A stretch of 64,000 nucleotides of DNA. It comes from Desarmillaria ectypa (Eukaryota > Basidiomycota > Agaricomycetes > Agaricales > Physalacriaceae). A model generated the notes under the pieces. The model did not search any database. It had not been told where the DNA came from and worked only from the letters and a program-made list of their open reading frames with translations. The stretch covers positions 3,348,001 to 3,412,000 of the forward strand of contig JAUDYN010000001.1 of assembly GCA_030407005.1 (NCBI GenBank), read 5' to 3'. Both the position numbers and the translations under genes were made by a program. Each line of letters starts with the position of its first letter. Positions within the stretch are counted from its first letter, which is position 1. Positions 55,040-64,000 of this stretch are shown piece after piece.

Positions 55040-55457
55040 TATTATGATTTTTCCATTATCTTATCTTATCCAAGTCATATCCATGACTCATCCATCTAAT
55101 CAACTATTGTCTCCACTTTGTATCAACCTACTCACTGACCATTACCCTAGTTCTCACCCACTGTCACCTCAAATCCTTTCTATTAGACCATGATCCTTTC
55201 AGGATCCATCCTCCTTCGACACTGTTCAAGCATGGACTGTACCATTTCATCTAAATATAATGCCGCACTTACAGTATATAAGTAGAGTAAACCTCACTAT
55301 TGTACTCTATCTTTTGACTAAATTACAATCATATACCTCTTACTTGCATACACTAAAAACCAGGCTAAATTCTCTAACTGGATGATTGTTTGAATGCATA
55401 ACAGCCCAAAGAGAACAGCTTATGTCCCAAGTCATGTGCTTAAGATGGTCCATAACA
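55040..55457 (+). repeat. E5 3' LTR (418 bp)
   Basis: TATTATGATT...CATAACA; direct repeat of 47097-47513. The initial TGTTA is now TATTA. Confidence 0.95.
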
Positions 55458-55462
55458 ATAGC

Positions 55463-56004
55463 AGACTGGTATCTGCCTTGGATGATAGGCTCAACACATT
55501 CATCAGCTGGTCACTTTTTCAGGGTGATATTAGGATCAAATAGAGTGATAACAGGTGATGCATTGTGGAGGCCAAAACAGGTGAGTATCCTCTTGATGTA
55601 TTGTTGCTAGGATAATGAGATGATGCCATGGTCATAGTTTCTCTCTATTTTGATTCTAATGATTTTTTTCAGCTCTCCTATATCCTTGATATTGAACAGC
55701 CCTGCTAACTCCTTTTTTATTCTGTCTAGATCCTCAGGTTTTTCTGCAAAGATCAGCAGGTTGTCAACTCATACAGTCAGGAATACTGTCCTGCTGTTTT
55801 GGATGCATTTATAGACACAGTGGTCGACTTTGAGCTTTGAGAATCCAATAGAGGTGAGTTTCCTATTGAATTCACAGTTCCACTTATGTCCTGACTATTT
55901 TAACCTATAAAGAGTCTTGTATAATTTGCAGACACATCCCGATTCATCATCATAGTCTGAAGGCTGGCATATGTATATTTCTTCCTTGAGTTCTCCATTG
56001 AAGT
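55463..56004 (-). pseudogene. Ty1/copia RT, central part
   Basis: Continuation of the copia RT between E5 and a solo LTR. The minus strand gives NGELKEEIYI after the junction (about 55,975) and the catalytic region as V-stop-VDNLLIF (about 55,750-55,785), where copia elements have YVDDLLIF. Joined to 56400 and to 47096 after removal of the insertions and one TSD each. Confidence 0.85.
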
Positions 56005-56399
56005 TGTTATAGCCCTATCTAACATGTGACTTGGGACATAAGCTTCTCTCTGGGCTGTCTCACATTCAGACAATCACCCATTAATAGAGAGGTTCACTAA
56101 GTCTTTAGTTTTGTGTAGTAGAAGGTATATGAATGCAATTTAGTTGAAAGGTAGAGTACAATGGTGGAAACTACTCTACTTATATACTGAAAGTACAGCA
56201 TTATTTATAGATGAAATAGTATCACCCATGAGAGAACAGTGTGTAGATCAGCTGAATCATGAATGAATAGGAGTGAACAAGGGTATAAATTGAGGAAAAC
56301 TAGGGTGATCATCAGTGAATATGTTGATACTGACTGAGATAAGATGTGTGATGTTATAGATATGATGAAATAAGATAAGATAATGGAAAAATCGTAACA
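56005..56399 (-). repeat. Solo LTR of the gypsy family inserted in copia (395 bp)
   Basis: TGTTATAGCC...CGTAACA with a perfect 5-bp target-site duplication GAAGT (56000-56004 and 56400-56404). It resembles the LTR at 57098-57513 in its inner blocks. No internal sequence remains, so the element recombined out between its LTRs. Strand is given by the TATATAAG orientation. Confidence 0.92.
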
Positions 56400-57097
56400 G
56401 AAGTAAGCTCCTCTAATGTCCATCTGACCAATTTCAAGGTTGTTGATGGCAGCTATACCTAGTGTGGCACAAACAGATTTGAGATGGACAACTGGTGCAA
56501 ATGTTTCCATAAAATTGACTCCTGGAATCTGTGAGTAGCCTTGTGCTATAAGGTGGGCTTTGTAGCATAGAACTTTTCCATGCTCATCATATTTCTTTAT
56601 GTAGGTCCATCTGCAGCCTATGGTTTCATATCTCTCTGGTAGATCCTTGAGCTTGTAAGTCCTCATTTCTCTAATCATTGATATTTTCTCATCTATAGCC
56701 TTCTTTCATTCAGGCCATTCTGCTGATTCTTGTGTCTCTGCAAGGCTTCATGGAAAGTTGTCATGATTAATGTGCTCACCATTACTGGCAATATAGCTTT
56801 GAGTCATTGCAACATTTGTTGATTCTGGGGGATGTTTAGATAGGGCCAATGGAGTTTGTGATGATGCTGCTTTCCATGCATTGGGGTTATTGAGCTTGTG
56901 GTAGTTATGATCACTAGTGGTACATGAAATACATCATAGTGCTTCTGGTATTGGTTCAGGAGTTTCTTCAGTTTTGGGCTGTAGTGATGTGGTTTGCTGA
57001 CTTTCTTCTTCAGCTCTCTTTGGCAATGATAGGTTGTTTGTCTTTGCTGCCTCCCTCACAAGCCACATATTGTCTGTGCTTTGTTCTATAGCCATAG
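56400..57097 (-). pseudogene. Ty1/copia RT N terminus and upstream linker
   Basis: The frame 56205-56678 contains, from its start, YKLKDLPERYETIGCRW, KYDEHGKVLCYKAHL, AQGYSQIPGVNFMETFAPVV and GQMDIRGAYF, the hallmark start of copia RT. The last word reads directly into the sequence beyond the solo LTR. Upstream to 57097 is the variable integrase-RT linker. It is cut at 57097 by E4; the remainder (integrase, gag, 5' LTR) is outside the window. Confidence 0.9.
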
Positions 57098-57513
57098 TGT
57101 TATGTCCTTGTCTACCACATGACTTGGGATATAAGCTTTAGTCTCATTGAGCTGCTTTACATTCAGGCAGTCACTCAGATGAGACTTGGGCTAGATCTTT
57201 GGTGTATGAGTAGAAAGTATATGAGTGTAATTTAGTTAAAAGATAGAGTACAATGGTGCAGTTTACTCTACTTATATACTGTAAGTACAGCATTATATTT
57301 AGATGAAATGATATGGTCCATACTGGAACGGTGTCAAAGTGGGGTGGATCCGGAAGGATCATGGTCTAATAGGAAGTGTCTGGGGTGACTGTGGGTGAGA
57401 ACAAGGGTAACAGTCAGTAAATAGGTCAATACAAGATGGATACTATGGCTGATTAGATGGATGAGTCATGGGTATGACTCAGATAAGATAAGATAAATGA
57501 AAAAATCATAACA
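57098..57513 (-). repeat. E4 3' LTR (416 bp)
   Basis: TGTTATG...CATAACA, TATATAAG on the minus strand near 57,270-57,280, and similarity to the E5 LTRs in reverse orientation. Confidence 0.93.
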
Positions 57514-57526
57514 TTACCCCCTTGTT
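57514..57526 (-). other. E4 polypurine tract
   Basis: Minus strand AACAAGGGGGTAA adjoining the 3' LTR. Confidence 0.85.
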
Positions 57527-57545
57527 AAAGCAGTCAGGATGACTG

Positions 57546-59330
57546 CTAAGATTCTTCTTCAGGAGTGTCGAATTGTGTTTCGATTTGACTGATCCAGTAT
57601 TGATCAATCAAGTGTTTCCATATGTCTATATCCTGGTTGACGATCCATTTTTGATGTCCATCCTTGCATTGAGCCAAGTATGCAATATCGCCATTGTCTG
57701 AGTATTCATAGTCTAATATCTTGACCACTATTTTGTTTTCGGTTATGATTTTTGGAATGTGTAAGGCACAGTTTATGCTGGCCTTGTATTCTTCTATCAC
57801 TTCTATAGCATTTGTCATCTCTGTTTCTCAAACCCATGAATTGTGTTCTTAGGTCCAACCCTTCCACTTGACTAGATAGTCTATGACTTCTCTGGATGGT
57901 TGTCCTCTTTTGGATCATACCTTTCATGTATGCAAATCCAATACTTCTTTGATCTCATATTCTTCTTGTCCATTGACAAGGTCTGGAGGAGGTGGTGGTG
58001 GTTGTTGTTGATTGGGAAATGATGGGGCAATATAGGGAGTCAACAGTTTTTCATTGAACCTGGGGTGTATCTTCCAATGGGGCAGCAGTTTTAGCTTGTA
58101 GGCTGCTGCTCTGGACTTTTTGATGATCTCAAATGGTCCTGTTCATTTGTCATCAAGCTTTTTCTTTGGTTGTGGAAGGTGAAGGTTAGTAGTGTCTAGC
58201 CAAACCTTGTCACCAACTTGATAGTTTTGAGGTATCTGTTTCTTTTTGTCATATTGCACCTTCATTTGCACTGCTGCCTTTTCTAAAGCATCGTGGACTT
58301 CTTTATGGATCTTGGCCATAGTTTTGGTGAAATCAACTGCTGCAGGATTGGTGAAGCTGGTTTTTTGGATTGACTCAGGAGTGAGTCAAGGATTACATCT
58401 GTATAGGATCATGAAAGGACTTTTGCTGGTAGCCAAGTGAGTTCAGTTGTTGTGGGTGAATTCTGCAAGGGGTAACCATGTGACCAAGTCAGTTTGTCAG
58501 TGGTTGACAAAGATACAGAGGTATTTTTCAACCTCCTGATTGACTCTCTCGGTCTGTCTATCAGTTTGGGGATGATACACTGTTGAGGTGTTTTGCATAA
58601 TGTTTAGCATTTGATAAAGTTTCTTTATAAATGTGGATACAAATTGAGGTCCTCTGTCAGAGATTACTACTTAGAGCATCCCATGTTTTGCATATACATG
58701 GTTGCAGAGCATTAGAGCCCATCCTTCAGCAGATAATTCTTCATTGCACAGAATGAGAATTATATTCTTGGAGAATTGATCCACAATGACAAGTAGAGCA
58801 TTGAAGCCTTCTGATTCTGGGAGACCAGTGACCATGTCGATGGAAATATGAGTCCATGGGGTATCAGGTATGACATTAGGATGGAGAGGGGCAGCCTTGG
58901 CCTGTGTGTCACTCTTCGTTTGTTGATATGTCTTGCATCCCTTGACATAGGATTCGACATCTTTTTCATTTTTGGCCACCAGTATTTGTGAAGAATGAGT
59001 TCTTTAGTCTTGGCAATTCCTAGATGTTCAGTGGTGATATGATCATGATTTTGTAAAATGATTTCTCCATGAAGTGAAAGGTCCTGGGGAATGTAGATTC
59101 ATCCATTGTATCACAAGATTTCATTTTCTTGAGTGATTCCTCATTTGTGGTTTAGGAATTTCTCAATCCCTTGATCCCACTGGCTTTTCTGTCAGGTTGC
59201 ATCTCTTATATGTATGATTCATTCTTCAGTGGTGGGCAATATTAATGTCTGGAAGTGTTCTGGGGATAGGATGACTACATCTTGATTGTCTTCCTTTCCT
59301 TGATTGTGATCATCTTGTTGACTGAGAACA
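57546..59330 (-). pseudogene. E4 integrase with chromodomain region
   Basis: Ends TAG 57548-57546. The second chromodomain-like module VVKILDYEYSDNGDIAYLAQ to LIDQYW is open at 57546-57818. The first chromodomain at about 57,820-57,970 is crossed by stops. The integrase core 58671-58979 has SYVKGCKTYQQ (one zinc Cys now Tyr), SIDMVTGLPE and VIVDQFSKN. DRGPQF lies around 58,640. A one-base deletion near 58,963 shifts the frame relative to RT. Confidence 0.88.
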
Positions 59331-60760
59331 TCTGCCTTCTTGTTAGCAATACCCACTTTGTGTTGAAGGATAAAGTGGTATTCGGCTAGTTCTGTAACCC
59401 ATCGGGCTTAGTGTCAGTTTAGCTTTTGAGGCTTCTAGAAGTATTGGAGATTTTGATGATCTGTCCAGATCTCAATAGTCTCTTTTGCGCCTATGAGGTA
59501 ATGGTGCCATTCTTCTAAGGCCAACATGATGGCCAACAACTCTTTGTCATAGATTTCATAGTTGCATTCAGTGACCATCAAAGCCTTTGACATGAAGGCA
59601 ACAGGTCTCCATTTGCCATTCTGTTCTTGGCTTAGAACAGTGCTGATGGCCCCATCACTGGCATCAGCTTTAACTCAGAATTTCCCATTGTCTGAGAGAA
59701 TCATTAAGACTATGTTCATGGTCATCAACTTTTTGAGTTGTGAGAATGTTTGTTCCTGATCTGGTCCCCATGTCCAGTCTACTTTTCCAGTTAACTGGGT
59801 AAGGGGATGTACAATTTTGGAGTAATCACAAATAAACTTTTGGTAAAAGTTCATAAAGCCTAAAAAGGACTGGAGTTCTTTCTTTTTTGTGGGAGTAGGC
59901 CACTCCACTATTCCAGCGATTTTCACTGAATCTATGCAGATCACATCTTTGCTGATGATGACTCCAAGATACTTGGTTTTGAGTACTTTAAACTTGCACT
60001 TTTCTGCTTTGAGGAATAGTTTATTCTCTTGTAGCCATTGTAGGACTTGTTGCACAATGATTCAGTGCTCAGACAAGGATTTTGTGAAGATAAGAATATT
60101 GTCAAGGTAAATAGTGACTTTTCCTCTGGCAATCAGATCCTTAAAAATATCGTTCATCATCCATTGGAAGGTTGCTGGTGAGTTGGTAAGACTAAAGAAC
60201 ATGACTGTAGGCTCAAAGAGTCCTCAGTTGGTTCTGAATGTGGCCTTTTCTTCATCTCCATCTCAGATACATACATTGTTGTATCCCCATCGAACATCCA
60301 ATTTAGAGAAGTACTTTGCTCTGCATAGCTTGTCAATAAGCTCAGAGATCAATGGAAGAGGATAATGATTCTTGATCATCATTTCATTCAGTTTTTAGTA
60401 ATCCTGAACTGGTCATAGCAAGCTGTCTTTTTTCTTGACAAAGAAGAAAGGGGAGGTGAAGGGGGATTTGGAAGATTGGATCCTTCTAGAATCAAGATTT
60501 TCATTGAGGAACTTATCAAGTTATTCCTGTTCATTTCAGTTGAGTGAGTAGACTTTGCAGTCTAGCATGGATTTTGCATTGGGAGTCAGCTCAATAGCAT
60601 GGTCCCAGGGTCTTTGTTTGGGTAGATCGTCAAAGCTTTCTTTTCAGAATAAATCTCTAAAGCTCTGGTATTGAGGAGGCATGAGCTCCTCAAAGGTTTG
60701 TTTTTGTTTTTCTGCATTTGCGGCTGCCACTATTTTGTTTGTGTGGTGTACTGCTCAAAT
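59331..60760 (-). pseudogene. E4 reverse transcriptase and RNase H
   Basis: The open block 59675-60055 carries the RT thumb and connection (TKYLGVIIS, FLGFMNFYQKF) and runs into RNase H, where the first Asp is kept (KADASDGAIS), unlike E2 and E5. YLDNILIF is at about 60,085-60,110. Upstream is LDVRWGYNN near 60,270-60,300. Stops elsewhere. Confidence 0.88.
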
Positions 60761-62316
60761 AAGGATTTCTTCTTGTATGTTTACCACTAGGATGGTTTCA
60801 CCTTCTTCCAGTTCTTCATTGGAATTGGGGAGAGTGAAATGATTTTTTGTGCAATGATATCATTTGAATGTCATTACTCCTGATTTCCAGTTAATGAAGG
60901 GATTGTGGTGTTTAAGCCAGTCATAGCCCAAATACACTGTCTTGGAGCCTAAATCCATGACTGTGAGGTCAATTTGTTTGATATAGTCTCTAATGATCAT
61001 TTGGAGCTCCATGAATTCAGTGATATTGCTGGCCTTGTTATGGGTTCCATCTGCATTGTAAACAGGTATGGGAGAGGTGGCTTTTCAGGTGTCCAACTGG
61101 TGTTGTTGGACATAGGTTCAGTTGATAGAGCTACTAGTGCAGCCACTATCCAACAATGCATGGGTTGTCAAAGTCTTCTTCCCTATGCAGGGAGCAAGTT
61201 GGATATCCACTAAGAAGTCTCGTCCTGAGCTCTTGGTTCTGTGGATATACTGGATCAGTTCATGAAGTTCATAGAGTTGCTCACATGCAAAACTCTCTTT
61301 GGTTTGTAAGCTTTGTACAAGCTCATCAGTGATCTCCTGAAGTCATTTGGGATGTACCCATGTGGAGAGTATGGCTTTGGCAACTGCCAAGTTTTTGGTA
61401 CTACAAACTGTGCATAGAGTCTAGTCGATCCCAAATGGTTTATACCATATGTGATCACATGCCTTCATAATTGGCAGGACTTTGGGATTTGGTACCCCCT
61501 TGTTAAATGGGATTTTGGGTGTCGGGTTACTGGCTTTGGACTGTTTTGCTTTCTATTGTAAGAAAGCTATGTCATCTTCTTTATCAGGTACTTCAATGAT
61601 AGTGGTGGTTCTGCTGAAGTGCCCTTTCTTTACTGCCTGGACACTAGTGGCTTCCCCTTGTTCTTTGGCTTGGGTTGCTTTTGGAACCCAAACAATCCTG
61701 AGAGGGGATTGGACTTGGCTTGAGGCTTCTGAGGTTTCGCTTCTATTATCTGTTCCAGCAGAGTACTTGGCTTTTGCATCTGGGATGAATCTTATCAGCA
61801 TTGCCTGCAGCTCCACTACTGGCTATTCTCCCACCAGTTTGGATAATGCATGGCCCTAATCCTGGCCTTGGTGAGAGGCTCTGTCCTGGTCCTCTGCTGA
61901 CCCTGGCAAGGCTGGTGGACTTGTTGAGAGTGCTGAGACTTTCAGACTTCTGAGAGGCCCAAGGGTGTCTTGCCTACTAGTCTCTGTCTGTGGTTTTACC
62001 CATGTATCTGGTGAGTTCCACTGTGTGGGCTTGGTGGACTTTGTGGCAGTGCCAGCACCACCTGGTAAATCCTGCACCTCATCGGGGGTTTGGGATTCAC
62101 TATAGATAGTCATGTCAGCTTCTTTCAGGAGTATGACATACCTGTTTATTATCAATTCTTTGGAGGTCTTTGGCTTTAGAGTCTGTGAAGTCATATGATA
62201 TATATTGCATTTCATAGATAATGGTCTGTGTTTATAGTAATCAGTCTGACCCACAGAAGCTGAGGACTTACCTTCAAGAGACTTGGTCGAGCAAGAGGAA
62301 TTGAACCCTTGTTGAC
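60761..62316 (-). pseudogene. E4 protease and Pol linker
   Basis: Protease ALLDSGCTSSSIN near 61,125-61,165. The linker 61,450-62,280 contains QDLPGGAGTATKS and a DYYKHR start read in the -1 frame from the gag end. Open pieces 61553-61816 and 61856-62254 are in the same phase. Confidence 0.8.
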
Positions 62317-62317
62317 C
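62285..62317 (-). promoter_or_regulatory. E4 gag/pol junction hairpin
   Basis: 33 nt, starting at the G of the gag UAG (62319-62317): GGTC/GACC and CAAG/CTTG stems. Upstream codons GCA AAA GAG keep the A AAA G run; a -1-frame TGA stands just before it. Confidence 0.55.
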
Positions 62318-64000
62318 TACTCTTTTGCCTCTTCAATCTTGGCAATAGGTGGCACCACTTCATTAGTGGGCCCTACTAACCAAATGTCCTTGAAGTCTTT
62401 TCTTCTAGGGCAGTCCTTGCTCAGGTAACCTTTCTCATTGCACCTGAAGCATCTTCCCTCTGCTCATTGCCAATCTATGTCCATGAGCTTCCCTGCCCCT
62501 CCATATGCTGTCCATCAACCAGTTCCAGAATCCTGACTGACCCCCATATTAGCAGTCGGCTTTGGAGCTGAGGAACTTGTTGTCCCAGCAGTGGCTTTGC
62601 CACTGGGATACTGTTGAGATTGGGGATGGGAATCCTTCTTCTGTCTGTCCCAGGGCATACTGGTGGTCTGATCAAAGACCCACTTGCATTGGTACTCCTT
62701 ATACATTTGGAGGATACACTCCTTCCATTCTGGGTATGAGTGCGGGATGTTGACACCCATATTGGAAATAAAGGTTATATAGGAGGAAGGTACTCCTAGG
62801 CAAATGGCCTTTACCATAGTGCTGTGCTCATTCTCATTAGTCTGTCAGCCCACTAATTTTGCTTCTTCTTCCAGTTTCTGGAAATAATGGGAGGCAGGGC
62901 TGCATTCCCATTCAAAGATTGAACATCTGCTTTTCATGGACTTCCTTGATGGCAGGGTCTCTGAATTGTCAAGAGACCATATCGATAAAGTCTGCCCAAT
63001 CAGAGTAGTGGAAGTGGGCGGCAGTCCCATCATAAGCATCACCAACCCAGAACTCAGGTCTCTTGTAAACCCACCAATCCTTAGTGGCTCCCTTAAAATG
63101 GGAAGTTGCAAATAATACCAGGTGTGATGGCACCTGGAAGTAGTGTCTGAACACTTTGAAGTAGGCAATGCAATTGCCTATGAAGCATTCAATGTCATCA
63201 TGGTCCCCCTTGAATGGGGAGGGGACTTTGATGAGTGTGAGTTTGATGCTCAAATAGGGGGCATCAGTGAGAGCATTCCCAACAGGGTTGGGAATCGGGT
63301 TGGGAGGTCCTTTGCTGAGGGACAGTCTTGGGATTGAGTATTAATCCAGCCTTGGCCCTGGATAACCTCTTGGCAGCTCTGTTGGCCTTCTCCTGTCTGG
63401 CTCTTTCCCCTTCTCTTGATTGGGGAGGTAATCTGTCATCATTCTCTTGGCAGATTCCTCTCTTTCCAGTTCTTCATGCATTTCTGCAATGTGTTTCTCC
63501 TTCTCAGCCAATGCAGTTTTTGTCTGTTGCCAAATTTCTTCTGCCATCACAGGGGTTCTTGATGCCTCTATAGGGACAGTTTCAGCTTCCATTTCTTCTC
63601 CCACAGTGGCAAAGAGAAGACTACCACCCTGGTAAGGGTGGTATCCTTGTTGTTGTATCTGACTGTATGGTGGTGAGTCAGGTAAGAGTTTTGGTCTTGC
63701 GACTAGGGTGTCGGGGAGGTAGTTGGGGATATTTTCATATTCTTGGGCATATCCCTGCCCATAATAACCTGTATCATAGGTAAATGTATTGTAACTGGGT
63801 TCTTGACCCAGTCTATTCCTCTCTTGTAGCCTCTAGTCACCATAATTGTCATAGGAAGCATTCCAACTCCCTCTGCTCATCCTCATCTTAGGCTTGAAGC
63901 CCTGGTAATATATCCCTGGTGGAGGGATGAAATATGTCATACTCCCTGTTCACATATATCCAGGCATGAACCATGACATTTAGGTTGGGACTCTGGATGA
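62317..64000 (-). pseudogene. E4 gag, C-terminal part (broken, cut by window end)
   Basis: Zinc knuckle CFRCNEKGYLSKDC near 62,410-62,455 (His of the knuckle now Tyr). The block 62515-62817 follows, then a capsid-like domain at 62969-63253 (PSPFKGDHDDIECFIGNCIA). The coiled-coil-like charged region is 63341-63604 and the Pro-rich region runs towards 64,000. The hydrophobic N terminus and 5' LTR lie outside. Confidence 0.82.

Larger units (their letters stand above)
47097..55457 (+). mobile_element. E5, complete Ty3/gypsy chromovirus nested in the copia element
   Basis: 8361 bp with two LTRs and a perfect 5-bp target-site duplication ATAGC (47092-47096 and 55458-55462). Plus strand. Pol remains in a single phase for 1613 codons and is broken by nonsense codons only; gag has indels as well. 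CpG is strongly depleted. The closest relatives in the window are E4 and E2. Confidence 0.96.
57098..64000 (-). mobile_element. E4, Ty3/gypsy chromovirus nested in copia (5' end outside window)
   Basis: Minus strand, from 3' LTR through pol into gag; the window ends within gag. Left flank CATAG should recur beyond the missing 5' LTR. CpG-depleted. Collinear with E5 and E2. Confidence 0.92.

Noticed and set aside
1..64000. CRISPR arrays, bacterial operons, rRNA or tRNA genes, telomeric repeats
   Set aside because: None seen. Introns, LTR elements and gene families mark the sequence as nuclear fungal DNA.

Overview
The window is nuclear DNA of a filamentous basidiomycete, most likely an Agaricomycete. 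The evidence is the very short introns (44-57 bp), a FunK1-type kinase relic, a DUF6535-type membrane protein relic, an F-box/LRR-like gene of the mushroom type, and Ty3/gypsy chromoviruses carrying chromodomains.

Layout. Two retrotransposon blocks (about 1-24,300 and 44,900-64,000) flank a gene-bearing island (about 24,300-44,900). The blocks are poor in CpG, rich in TpG/CpA and full of in-frame TGA codons. This is the decay expected where cytosines of repeats are methylated and deaminate. The island keeps normal CpG content and intact genes.

Left block: element E1 (minus strand, 1-4113 plus 12441-13461, its 3' end lies outside the window) is interrupted by the younger element E2 (minus, 4114-12440). 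A decayed FunK1 kinase (minus, about 13,500-15,850) follows. A complete plus-strand element E3 (15920-23761) comes next.

Island: RNase H-like relic (copy A), a possible small gene, a secreted protein with dibasic sites, HAD phosphatase copy A, an F-box/LRR-like gene, an eight-exon MFS transporter, HAD phosphatase copy B with an RNase H fragment, a DUF6535 pseudogene, and a HAD fragment (copy C) with a near-intact RNase H-like gene. The HAD and RNase H pieces form three copies of one duplicated gene pair with different fates.

Right block: a Ty1/copia element (minus strand) has been hit three times. The hits are the complete plus-strand gypsy element E5 (47097-55457, TSD ATAGC), a solo LTR (56005-56399, TSD GAAGT), and the minus-strand element E4 (57098 to the window end). 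Removing the insertions restores the copia protein.

The gypsy elements have the order LTR - self-primer site - Gag - Pol (protease, RT, RNase H, integrase, chromodomain) - polypurine tract - LTR. Comparing copies shows four features that a plain annotation would miss: (1) a 13-nt primer-binding site complementary to the predicted 5' end of the element's own mRNA, co-varying between elements; (2) a gag/pol junction where gag ends in UAG, pol is open only in the -1 frame, and a 33-nt hairpin of constant length follows at once; (3) a hydrophobic, membrane-anchor-like segment at the N terminus of Gag; (4) a second chromodomain-like module after the normal chromodomain. All copies in the window are mutationally dead, so these are inferred properties of the ancestors.
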